DNA of 7,454 nucleotides from Thermoplasmata archaeon. Lineage in GTDB: Archaea; Thermoplasmatota; DAOVMN01. A model generated the notes under the pieces. It was not told where the DNA came from and did no database searches. It worked only from the letters and a program-made list of their open reading frames with translations. The stretch lies in contig DAOVMN010000102.1 of the NCBI GenBank assembly GCA_030630685.1, positions 1 through 7,454 on the forward strand. Direction: 5' to 3'. Shown in pieces: positions 1 to 5,605 of this stretch (position 1 is the first letter of the stretch; each line of letters opens with the position of its first letter). Made by a program: the position numbers and the translations under genes.

Positions 1-804
1 ATCAGTGGGTGTTCCTCACGCTCCTTCACCTTTACCTCAACCGGATCTCGAAGCACAACCGATACTTTTCTCTTTTCCGCGAACGAGCTGAAATTAAGGA
101 ACATGGAACCAGAGAAGTATGACCTTACCATCTCTTATGAGAACGTGACCGGGTATTCTACGGATTTCCAGGCCGTGAAAATAAAGACCTCTGATGAGGA
201 TCAGGGCTTCAAGGTCGAGGATTGGAAAAAGCTGAGGGATGAAGAGGAAAAACCTGTGGTGATCTCCCAGGGGGACAAGGAGGTCAGGGCCTCCACGAGG
301 ATCACAGGTGATGAGCTGGAGGAATTGCTCGCACCTCGAGAGGAAGAGGAAGAAATCTCGATCCTTGTTGTCATCGCCTCAGTGGTTATCATTGTAATCC
401 TGGTGGGGATTGTTGCATATTACACGCTCAGGGAACAGGAGAAGCAGAGGAAGGGTAAAGAACCAGTGATAACAGAGGAAAAGAAGGAAGAGGTCTCCCA
501 ATGGCTGGAAGAGCTGGAACATGAAGAAATGAGAGAGGAACAGGAGCGACCCGAAGATATCCAGGTGCCCAAGACATTACCCAGCTTGGTGATCGAGATA
601 CCCCAGGTGGGCGAAGGTAAGGAGATTCCTTTTGAAGAGGAAGGATGGCCCGGAAAACCCAGAGAGGGGATATTTCCCAAGGTCATAAAATGTCCATCGT
701 GCACTAAAACAGTGAAAGTCTCGGTTTATGGGACCTACAGGTGCAAGAATTGCCATGCCTTCTTCTATGTGAACGAGGATGGATTCATCAGGAAATTGGG
801 TTGA
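1..804 (+). CDS. Single-pass membrane protein with C-terminal zinc ribbon (5' partial)
   Basis: Function unknown. The frame is open from the first base of the window, so the gene probably begins upstream; the first in-window ATG is at 103. Numbering from that ATG (233 residues), residues 1-84 look extracytoplasmic and end in an acidic run (EEEEE). Residues 85-108 form one hydrophobic helix, followed by a basic LREQEKQRKGK segment, so the positive-inside rule puts the C-terminus in the cytoplasm. An E/K-rich linker leads to a zinc ribbon with Cys197, Cys200, Cys214 and Cys217 (CPSC...CKNC). An outside N-terminal part with no signal peptide of its own also argues that the ATG at 103 is internal, and I see no strong ribosome binding site before it. 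It converges on the HNH gene with a 78-bp gap. Coding from 103 is confident; extension to base 1 is inference. A sensor or adaptor role is possible but unsupported. Confidence 0.75.
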   Translation: MSGCSSRSFTFTSTGSRSTTDTFLFSANELKLRNMEPEKYDLTISYENVTGYSTDFQAVKIKTSDEDQGFKVEDWKKLRDEEEKPVVISQGDKEVRASTRITGDELEELLAPREEEEEISILVVIASVVIIVILVGIVAYYTLREQEKQRKGKEPVITEEKKEEVSQWLEELEHEEMREEQERPEDIQVPKTLPSLVIEIPQVGEGKEIPFEEEGWPGKPREGIFPKVIKCPSCTKTVKVSVYGTYRCKNCHAFFYVNEDGFIRKLG

Positions 805-882
805 GGTTGTTGTTAGAGGCTTCTTTTCGTGGTGAAAAGGACTGGTCTTATCTCCTGCTATTGGGAGAACCATGAATTGCCA

Positions 883-1140
883 TTATTCGTCTCTGACTTC
901 ATGCACCCTCTTTGCTATATCGTTTCTCCTGCCGTGATTATGGATTGCAATCCTATCCCACCGATATTTATCATCCTTTTTTACCCGGCGAAGCCATTCC
1001 TTGAGTGCTTTGTCTCCTTTGCTTTTGCTGCAGAACCGACAAGTCGGTACGGTTCTGGCGCCTCCTTTGGATGTTGCTCTTACATGTTCGTCTTCTACAT
1101 TTCTGCTGCTTCCGCAGTATATGCATATACGTTTTACCAT
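883..1140 (-). CDS. Small HNH-nuclease-like protein
   Basis: An 85-residue protein with the layout of a compact HNH/zinc-finger nuclease (HNH_5-like). It has CIYC (Cys6, Cys9), then DEH (Glu18-His19), a SKGG turn, TCRFC (Cys34, Cys37) and SKGDKALKEWL. The four cysteines would bind a structural zinc, and His19 would be the metal- or water-activating histidine. The usual central Asn and the CN following the second cysteine pair are not evident (it reads CSKSKGD), so catalysis is uncertain. The rest of the protein is basic. The start is well supported: AGGAGG lies 7 nt upstream of the ATG. A TATA-like promoter and a leader hairpin lie further upstream. It is a single gene, convergent with the membrane-protein gene. 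It could be a free-standing nuclease, a homing-type remnant or a nucleic-acid-binding protein. Confidence 0.8.
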   Translation of the reverse strand: MVKRICIYCGSSRNVEDEHVRATSKGGARTVPTCRFCSKSKGDKALKEWLRRVKKDDKYRWDRIAIHNHGRRNDIAKRVHEVRDE

Positions 1141-1147
1141 TGTTTCG

Positions 1148-1153
1148 CCTCCT
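1148..1153 (-). promoter_or_regulatory. Ribosome binding site of the HNH gene
   Basis: AGGAGG on the minus strand, 7 nt before the ATG. A full-strength Shine-Dalgarno match that fixes the start and supports this short ORF as a real gene. Confidence 0.75.
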
Positions 1154-1164
1154 GCCTCCCTCGG

Positions 1165-1199
1165 CTTAAGTCGCCCCCCACTCAGAGACGGCGATTAAG
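1165..1199 (-). promoter_or_regulatory. Leader hairpin upstream of the HNH gene
   Basis: CTTAATCGCC on the minus strand pairs with GGCGACTTAAG: ten base pairs with one bulged base, loop about 14 nt. It lies between the predicted TATA box and the ribosome binding site, so it would be in the 5' leader of the mRNA. It could affect translation or mRNA stability. The structure is seen; any regulatory role is inference. Confidence 0.45.
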
Positions 1200-1248
1200 G
1201 CCAAAGAGGGCGTGATGGTATTATTCAAGCCCTTTATCCTCAAACCGG

Positions 1249-1260
1249 CATATAAGGTTT
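1249..1260 (-). promoter_or_regulatory. Archaeal TATA/BRE promoter for the HNH gene
   Basis: The minus strand reads AAACC (BRE-like) followed by TTATATG. The predicted transcription start about 25 nt downstream (near 1225) gives a leader of about 85 nt that contains the hairpin and the Shine-Dalgarno site. Called on consensus and spacing only. Confidence 0.45.
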
Positions 1261-1310
1261 TGCTTGCATTGAAATAGCGAACCCTGCACACACCTTGCCG
1301 AGGGCCGGGT

Positions 1311-1717
1311 CCTCCCCCAAAACCACAGGGGTGGGGATCCGAAGGAGCCTTTTTGATAAAAGCGTTGACAATCAGAGATTATCCCGCACTCGGAACTTCG
1401 TTCCTCATGCCTCCGCCAAAACCACGGGTTCTCAACCCAACTCCCCGTTGTGCTATCTCGCTCCGCTCGATAGCACTAAGATGGGCCCGAAGGTATCCGA
1501 AGTTCCTTTTTTACAAAAACGAACCCAAAAAGAACGGTTCCTGTCCCTCCCGTTGTGCCATCTCGCTCACTCCGTTCACTCGATGGCACGAAATGGGCCC
1601 GAAGGTATCCGAAGGAGCCTTTTTACAAAAGTCTCCGCCAAAACTACGGGTTCCTGTCCCTCCCATTGTGCCATCTCGCCTTCGGCTCAATGGCACTAAG
1701 ATGGGCCCGAAGGGATT
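1311..1717 (-). repeat. Tandem array of ~110-bp units ending in tRNA 3'-end copies
   Basis: Three tandem units (about 1339-1496, 1497-1608, 1609-1717) lie directly downstream of the CAT tRNA gene. On the plus strand each starts CCGAAG, then has a T-rich CCTTTTT stretch, a C-rich CCGTTGTGC-type block, a hairpin, and finally ATGGGCCCGAAGG. That end matches the tRNA 3' end: 1483-1501 and 1595-1613 each match the tRNA at 1703-1721 in 17 of 19 bases. The third unit runs straight into the tRNA itself. Unit 1 carries an extra ~46-bp segment. A degenerate fourth copy without the hairpin precedes it (1311-1338). The hairpins are at 1450-1476, 1555-1589 and 1668-1696. No protein gene is evident here; ORFs across the array change frame from unit to unit. 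Possible origins are repeated integration at the tRNA gene or plain tandem duplication. Confidence 0.75.
1392..1404. other. Stem-TTC-stem mini-hairpin
   Basis: GGAAC-TTC-GTTCC on the plus strand is a perfect 5-bp stem with a three-base loop. It lies in the extra segment of array unit 1. Its minus strand reads C-GAA-G at the loop, a motif known to form very stable DNA mini-hairpins. Similar hairpins occur near 1678, 5783, 5857 and 7306. Confidence 0.5.
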
Positions 1718-1775
1718 CGAACCCTTGACCGCCCGGTTATGAGCCGGGCGCTCTACCAGGCTAAGCTACGGGCCC
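1702..1775 (-). tRNA. tRNA with CAT anticodon (elongator Met, or Ile2)
   Basis: A complete 74-nt cloverleaf. The 7-bp acceptor stem is GGGCCCG/CGGGCCC, the D arm is GCTT/GAGC, and the anticodon arm is CCCGG-CTCATAA-CCGGG with anticodon CAT. A 5-nt variable loop follows, then T arm AAGGG-TTCGAAT-CCCTT and discriminator A. CCA is not encoded. It lacks the initiator signature of three consecutive G-C pairs (GGG/CCC) next to the anticodon loop, so it is not initiator tRNA. The acceptor and D-arm sequence also resembles archaeal tRNA-Ile, so it may be the AUA-reading Ile2 tRNA whose wobble C is modified to agmatidine. Sequence alone does not settle this. It is second in a two-tRNA transcript, 17 nt after tRNA-Asn, and its 3' end is copied in the adjacent array. 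Confidence 0.93.
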
Positions 1776-1792
1776 TTGAGCTAAATGATCAG

Positions 1793-1865
1793 CGCCAGCG
1801 ATCGGATTCGAACCGATGACCGCCCGGTTAACAGCCGGGTGCTCAACCAACTGAGCTACGCTGGC
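1793..1865 (-). tRNA. tRNA-Asn (GTT)
   Basis: A complete 73-nt cloverleaf. The acceptor stem is GCCAGCG/CGCTGGC, the D arm is GCTC/GAGC, and the anticodon arm is CCCGG-CTGTTAA-CCGGG with anticodon GTT. The T arm is ATCGG-TTCGAAT-CCGAT and the discriminator is G. No intron and no encoded CCA. It is the first gene of the two-tRNA unit, with a TATA box about 30 nt upstream. Its anticodon stem is identical to that of the following tRNA. Confidence 0.95.
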
Positions 1866-1892
1866 ACATCTGACAACGCACCTTCCATGTTT

Positions 1893-1906
1893 CATAAATA
1901 GTTTTT
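1893..1906 (-). promoter_or_regulatory. TATA/BRE promoter of the tRNA pair
   Basis: The minus strand reads AAAAAAC followed by TATTTATG, a textbook archaeal BRE plus TATA box. Its centre is about 31 nt before the first base of tRNA-Asn, which puts transcription start just upstream of the mature 5' end. It lies immediately downstream of the stop codon of the dehydrogenase gene on the same strand. Confidence 0.7.
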
Positions 1907-1916
1907 TATGATGGAT

Positions 1917-3254
1917 TCAGTTGCCTTTCCCTATCCCATTGTACACAAACCCGTGAGCCTCCACATCCTTCTTGGAGTAGATATTCCTTCCGTCGATAAG
2001 GACGGGAGTGCGCATGATCCCCTTGAGTCTGCTGAAATCGAGGTCAAGGTATTCCCTGTGTTTGGTAATAATCAAGGCGGCATCGGCTCCTTGAAGCACT
2101 GAATCAAGGTCCTTTACCACAGGATGCACCTCGTATTCCCTGGGGCGAACATTGGGATCGTGGGCCGCTGGAATGGCACCTTTGAGTTTTAATGCATCGA
2201 TCACCGGGGTTGCGGGGGTGTTGCGGACGTCATCGCTGTCCTCCAGATAGGCCACACCCAATACAGCGATCTTCGCGCCTTTGATGCCCTTCCCGAGTCC
2301 CTTTAGTGCCTCTTCCGTGAGTTCGACCATGTGATAGGGCATGAAATCGTTGATATTCCGTGCAAGGGTGATCATTTCTGGCTCCACCTGGCGATGCCCA
2401 TAGGTCTTGAGCCCGTGCCTGAGGAGCCAGGTGTCCTTGGGTAGGCAGTGGCCCCCCACACCTGCGCCCGGTATGTGCATGTTGCGGTCATGGCGCTCGT
2501 TGATGTAGTCCCGTATCTCATAGACATTAACGCCCATGCTCTCGCAGATCAGGGCGATCTCGTTGGCAAAGGCGATGTTCACGTCCCTGAAGGCGTTCTC
2601 CACTGTCTTGGAAACCTCTGCAGTGAGAACATCGGTGGCATGAATCTCCTTCCTCACGATTTTTCGATAAAGCTCAACCGCTCTCTCGGTACTCTCCTTG
2701 TCGATTCCGCCCACCACCCTGGGCATGTCCACGATGTATTCGATGAGCTTGCCCGGCATCACCCTTTCATAGGAGAATGCAAGGCCGAAATCCTTTCCTG
2801 CCTTGAGGCCAGAATTCTGCTCTAGTAGGGGTTGGACAATGTTCAGTGTGGTTCCCGGGGCAACTGTGGACTCGATTATCACCAGGGTCCCGGGTTTCAT
2901 GTATTTGCCAATACTCGCGCTCACCTCTTTCAGGGAGAAATAATGCGGGGTCTTGTCCTCGTCTGTGGGGGTCTGGACATCGATAAGTATGGTGTCCATA
3001 TCCCTCACGATACTGATGTCATCCGTGACCCGAAAGCTCTTCTTTTCCACTACCACCCTGTGGATGAGCTCCTCGAGTCCTGGTTCATATCCCTCGATCG
3101 GGGATTTCCCGCTGTTGAGGACCTCGATCTTCCAGCCCGAACGCTTTGAACGCCGCTGGACACCTGTCACATCGAGGCCTTCGACATCCGCTAATAGGGC
3201 CGCTGCCGGGATGCCCACATAGCCCATACCGATCACTGCAATCTTTCGGGTCAT
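1917..3254 (-). CDS. UDP-sugar dehydrogenase (UDP-ManNAc/UDP-glucose 6-dehydrogenase family)
   Basis: Predicted NAD-dependent, two-step four-electron oxidation of a UDP-sugar to its uronic acid in the cytoplasm, feeding surface glycan or N-glycan synthesis. With the start at 3254 the protein has 445 residues, normal for the family. The Rossmann motif GMGYVG is at residues 9-14 and EST-VAPGTT at 129-136. The conserved lysine is Lys216 (EVSKTVENAFRDVN). The catalytic Cys270 is in GVGGHCLPKD. The C-terminal UDP-binding domain includes VRNTPA and DGRNIY. The GVGGHCLPKD form and overall layout favour the UDP-N-acetylmannosamine dehydrogenase (WecC-like) branch, but substrate cannot be fixed by eye. 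The frame stays open upstream to an ATG at 3401, but that extension lacks family features, precedes the Rossmann strand and overlaps the divergent gene. No Shine-Dalgarno precedes 3254, while a TATA-like element lies about 27 nt upstream, which suggests a leaderless mRNA. Confidence 0.93.
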   Translation of the reverse strand: MTRKIAVIGMGYVGIPAAALLADVEGLDVTGVQRRSKRSGWKIEVLNSGKSPIEGYEPGLEELIHRVVVEKKSFRVTDDISIVRDMDTILIDVQTPTDEDKTPHYFSLKEVSASIGKYMKPGTLVIIESTVAPGTTLNIVQPLLEQNSGLKAGKDFGLAFSYERVMPGKLIEYIVDMPRVVGGIDKESTERAVELYRKIVRKEIHATDVLTAEVSKTVENAFRDVNIAFANEIALICESMGVNVYEIRDYINERHDRNMHIPGAGVGGHCLPKDTWLLRHGLKTYGHRQVEPEMITLARNINDFMPYHMVELTEEALKGLGKGIKGAKIAVLGVAYLEDSDDVRNTPATPVIDALKLKGAIPAAHDPNVRPREYEVHPVVKDLDSVLQGADAALIITKHREYLDLDFSRLKGIMRTPVLIDGRNIYSKKDVEAHGFVYNGIGKGN

Positions 3255-3277
3255 GAGGTGGAGGCATGGCTTTTCGG

Positions 3278-3294
3278 ATAAAAATTTTTCTAAT
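3278..3294. promoter_or_regulatory. AT-rich divergent promoter region
   Basis: ATAAAAATTTTTCTAAT lies in the 96-bp gap between the two divergent genes. On the minus strand TTTTTATCC is centred about 27 nt before the dehydrogenase ATG, the spacing expected for leaderless transcription. The same AT block could serve as TATA element for the Fe-S scaffold gene on the plus strand, giving a leader of about 35 nt with a Shine-Dalgarno site. Assigned on composition and spacing. Confidence 0.45.
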
Positions 3295-3337
3295 AGGAGC
3301 GATGATTTCGGCGTACGTTGAAGTTCCATGTAGTTCT

Positions 3338-3343
3338 GGAGGG
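3338..3343 (+). promoter_or_regulatory. Ribosome binding site of the iscU-like gene
   Basis: GGAGGG, 7 nt before the ATG at 3351. It selects this start over the in-frame ATG at 3318, which has no such site and would add 11 residues not expected for the family. Confidence 0.75.
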
Positions 3344-3350
3344 ACACATA

Positions 3351-3749
3351 ATGGTATATCGTTACACCGAAAAGGTGATCGAGCACTTTAGAAATCCTCA
3401 CAACACAGGAAAGATCGAGGATGCCGATGCTGTGGCAACCGAGGGGAGCATGGCCTGTGGGGATGTGATGACCATTTATATCAAGGAGAAGGATGGTGTG
3501 ATAGAGGATATCAAGTTCGAGTCCTATGGGTGTGCAGCTAACATTGCAACCGCTTCCATGGTGACCGACATTGTGAAGGGAAAGAGCCTTGAGGAGGCTG
3601 AGAAACTAAGCTGGAAGGACATCGTTGAGGAGTTAGGCGGCCTCCCCGCCATAAAGTACCACTGCTCCAACCTGGCTGTGGATACCCTTCATTCCGCCAT
3701 CAGGACCCTGAGGGAAAAGAAGGGAGGCAAGCTCTCTAAGGAAGGGTGA
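3351..3749 (+). CDS. iscU: IscU/NifU-type Fe-S cluster assembly scaffold
   Basis: A cytoplasmic scaffold on which Fe-S clusters are built and then passed to target proteins; sulfur normally comes from a cysteine desulfurase. The protein has 132 residues, full length for an IscU domain. All three cluster-ligand cysteines are present: Cys36 in MACGD with the conserved Asp38, Cys61 in YGCAAN, and Cys105 in KYHCSNLA. The start has the family-typical YTEKVIEHFRNPHN. The loop before the third cysteine reads LPAIK rather than LPPVK, the HscA-chaperone contact of bacterial IscU. No desulfurase, ferredoxin or chaperone gene is in the window. It is divergent from the dehydrogenase gene and followed by a T-tract, with a separate promoter for the next gene, so it is probably transcribed alone. 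Confidence 0.93.
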   Translation: MVYRYTEKVIEHFRNPHNTGKIEDADAVATEGSMACGDVMTIYIKEKDGVIEDIKFESYGCAANIATASMVTDIVKGKSLEEAEKLSWKDIVEELGGLPAIKYHCSNLAVDTLHSAIRTLREKKGGKLSKEG

Positions 3750-3756
3750 TTTTTTT
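3750..3756 (+). terminator. T-tract terminator after the iscU-like gene
   Basis: Seven consecutive T begin directly after the TGA stop. Archaeal RNA polymerase terminates at such oligo-T runs without needing a hairpin. A new promoter follows within 20 nt. Confidence 0.5.
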
Positions 3757-3764
3757 CGCTTCCG

Positions 3765-3778
3765 GAAAATCATAAATA
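3765..3778 (+). promoter_or_regulatory. TATA/BRE promoter of the aminopeptidase gene
   Basis: GGAAAAT (BRE-like) followed by CATAAATA. Transcription start is expected near 3800, giving a leader of about 20 nt that contains AGGAGG. It resembles the tRNA promoter TATA box (TATTTATG, whose complement is CATAAATA), which supports it. Confidence 0.6.
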
Positions 3779-3804
3779 CCCGGACCCTTCCTTCATCCGA
3801 TATC

Positions 3805-3810
3805 AGGAGG
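3805..3810 (+). promoter_or_regulatory. Ribosome binding site deciding a TTG start
   Basis: AGGAGG, 7 nt before TTG at 3818. No ATG or GTG in frame is as well placed; the nearest in-frame ATG is 33 codons into the protein. The spacing equals that of the HNH and iscU-like genes. Confidence 0.75.
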
Positions 3811-3817
3811 AATAAAC

Positions 3818-5296
3818 TTGCCATCAGCTAAAGCCAAGAAGACCAGATCAAAAACCCGCTCCAAGGAGGAGGAAAAGACCAAGGGACAGAAGCTTGAGGA
3901 AAGGCTCCAGATGAAGCGCCCGCTCATCTGGGAGAAGGTCAAGAAAAAAGAGAAGAAGGAGATCATGGAGTTCGCAGAGGATTACAAACGCTTCCTTGAC
4001 AGGGCAAAGACAGAAAGGGAGGCAGTGGAGTTCATCGTCAATGCGGCACGGGAAAACGGATTCGTGGAATACGGGGAGGTCAAAAAACCCGGACCGGGAA
4101 CGAGGTTCTATTTGGTGAACCGGGAGAAGAACGTGGCCCTTGTGGTCCTGGGAAAAAGGCCGATGAACGAGGCTGGGATTAACATCGTGGCCTCTCATAT
4201 AGATTCCCCAAGGCTGGACCTGAAGCAGAACCCGCTTTACGAGGACAAGGACACAGGGCTCGCCATGTTCAGGACCCAGTATTACGGAGGGCTGAAGAAG
4301 TACCAGTGGGCCTCGATCCCATTGGCGCTGCACGGCATAGTCATCACCTCCGAAGGAAAGAAGGTAAATATAGTGATCGGGGAAAAGGCGAATGATCCCG
4401 TTTTCACCATCCCCGACCTGCTGCCCCATCTCTGGAAGAAGGCCCAGGCAGACCGAAAGATCGCCGAGGGAATCAAGGGAGAGGAGATGAGCCTTTTGGT
4501 AGGGGCCATCCCGGTAGCGGATGAGAAGGTGAAGCAGAGGGTGAAGCTCACCATACTCGAATATCTGAACAGGAACTACGGGATAGTTGAGGAGGACTTC
4601 ATCAGTGCAGAGATGGAGATAGTGCCGGCCATCAATGTGCGGGACGTGGGCCTGGACAGGAGCATGATCGGAGCCTACGGGCAGGATGATTCCTCTGCTA
4701 CTTATGCCAGCCTTCGAGCTATCTTCGAGCCTGAAAAACCAGAGATAACCGCAATGGCATTATTCTTTGATAAGGAGGAGATCGGCAGCGAGGGTAATAC
4801 CGGTGTGAAGTCCAGGTTCGTGGAGAACGTGGTTGCCCGCACTCTTTCCCTGGTGAGGGAGGATTACAGGGACCTGGAACTAAGGGAGCTCCTCGAGAGG
4901 TCACGCGGGTTGTCCGCGGATGTGAACGCCGGGGTGAACCCGATATTCAAGGATGTCCATGAAATACAGAATGCCGCAAAGTTAGGCTACGGGATCGTGC
5001 TCACCAAGTACACGGGCAGCGGAGGGAAGTACAATGCAAGCGACGCCAATGCGGAGTTTGTCGGGGAGATAAGAAGACTCTTCAACAGGAAAGGGGTGTA
5101 CTGGCAGTATGGTGCCTTTGGAAAGGTGGATGAAGGGGGCGGAGGGACAGTGGCGAAGTTCCTGGCAGAGTACAACATGGAGATCCTTGACTGCGGCCCT
5201 CCGGTGCTGGCCATGCACTCCACCTTCGAGGTAACGAGCAAGGCGGATATCTGGGCCTCCTACAAGGCTTATTATCATTTCTATGATATGAAGTGA
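3818..5296 (+). CDS. M18-family metallo-aminopeptidase
   Basis: A cytoplasmic zinc aminopeptidase that removes N-terminal residues from peptides, usually as a dodecameric tetrahedral shell in this family. Length 492 residues with a TTG start. The co-catalytic two-metal site is complete: His127 in SHIDSPR, bridging Asp in GQDD (290-291), Glu320-Glu321 in FFDKEEIGS, Asp368 in SADVNAGVNP, and His467 in LAMHSTFE. Other family segments are FTIPDLLPHL (196-205) and GGGGT (440-444). The position after GQDD is Ser, where I recall Arg in bacterial relatives. Residues 1-50 form a Lys/Glu/Arg-rich extension before the core, longer than in the Thermotoga-type enzyme as I remember it. It has its own promoter, so it is a one-gene unit. 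AGG dominates among its arginine codons. Family assignment is very secure; peptide preference is unknown. Confidence 0.96.
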   Translation: MPSAKAKKTRSKTRSKEEEKTKGQKLEERLQMKRPLIWEKVKKKEKKEIMEFAEDYKRFLDRAKTEREAVEFIVNAARENGFVEYGEVKKPGPGTRFYLVNREKNVALVVLGKRPMNEAGINIVASHIDSPRLDLKQNPLYEDKDTGLAMFRTQYYGGLKKYQWASIPLALHGIVITSEGKKVNIVIGEKANDPVFTIPDLLPHLWKKAQADRKIAEGIKGEEMSLLVGAIPVADEKVKQRVKLTILEYLNRNYGIVEEDFISAEMEIVPAINVRDVGLDRSMIGAYGQDDSSATYASLRAIFEPEKPEITAMALFFDKEEIGSEGNTGVKSRFVENVVARTLSLVREDYRDLELRELLERSRGLSADVNAGVNPIFKDVHEIQNAAKLGYGIVLTKYTGSGGKYNASDANAEFVGEIRRLFNRKGVYWQYGAFGKVDEGGGGTVAKFLAEYNMEILDCGPPVLAMHSTFEVTSKADIWASYKAYYHFYDMK

Positions 5297-5314
5297 GCTT
5301 CCCAAAGGGCTCAC
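5293..5314 (+). terminator. Hairpin overlapping the aminopeptidase stop codon
   Basis: GTGAGC pairs with GCTCAC around a CCCAAAGG core, and the stem includes the TGA stop. No strong T-run follows directly (CTTTTA comes about 25 nt later), so the terminator role is weak; it may act as a 3'-end stabiliser. Confidence 0.35.
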
Positions 5315-5418
5315 CAAGCCGCATCATCAATCCGGTGTACTTTTATCCTCCAATAACGCAGTGGACTATGCTACAAGTTAGCGACTAAAGATGGGGTGCA
5401 TGAGCAACCACGGCCCTG

Positions 5419-5598
5419 GAATCACGAATAGCACGAATGAACAAATTACACGAATATCGAGAGGCGAACTCAAGTCGCAAACTACCCCCTGGTAAATTCG
5501 TGACATTCGTCTATTTGTGTAACTCGTGATTAGTTCCGCCCATGACCTGAATCACGAATAGCACGAATGAACAAATTACACGAATATCGAGAGGCGAA
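5419..5598. repeat. CACGAAT module in +/-/+ arrangement
   Basis: A 50-bp sequence is present twice, identical, in direct orientation at 5419-5468 and 5549-5598 (offset exactly 130 bp). Inside it, CACGAAT-like heptamers start at 5423, 5432, 5440 (AACAAAT) and 5449, with 9-8-9 spacing. Between the copies, 5496-5528 holds a diverged inverted copy: ATTCGTG, ATTCGTC, ATTTGTG and ACTCGTG with the same 9-8-9 spacing. The middle copy can therefore pair with either outer copy. No gene is apparent in this stretch. It could be a non-autonomous mobile element, a protein-binding array or a decayed end of an inserted segment. Confidence 0.75.
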
Positions 5599-5605
5599 TG
5601 AGTAA

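Noticed and set aside
1..131. Minus-strand frame open from 131 to the window edge
   Set aside because: Its start would lie inside the plus-strand gene with no promoter or ribosome site; the plus frame fits a type I membrane protein better. Not fully excluded without upstream sequence.
829..1215. 128-residue plus-strand ORF
   Set aside because: It is antisense to the HNH-like gene, which has a clear motif set and a strong ribosome binding site; the plus product is a cysteine/phenylalanine-rich shadow.
1295..1742. Plus-strand ORFs of 129-134 residues across the tRNA array
   Set aside because: They translate the tandem repeat and part of the tRNA gene antisense; no ribosome site, and the repeat units are not multiples of three.
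3318..3350. Upstream ATG for the iscU-like gene
   Set aside because: No ribosome binding site there, whereas GGAGGG sits 7 nt before the ATG at 3351 and the family usually begins near that point.
3255..3401. N-terminal extension of the dehydrogenase to an ATG at 3401
   Set aside because: It would precede the Rossmann strand that normally opens this family, overlaps the divergent iscU-like gene and crosses its ribosome binding site.
5391..5495. 34-codon ORF starting at ATG 5391
   Set aside because: It covers one copy of the CACGAAT module, has no clear ribosome site and no counterpart at the second copy.
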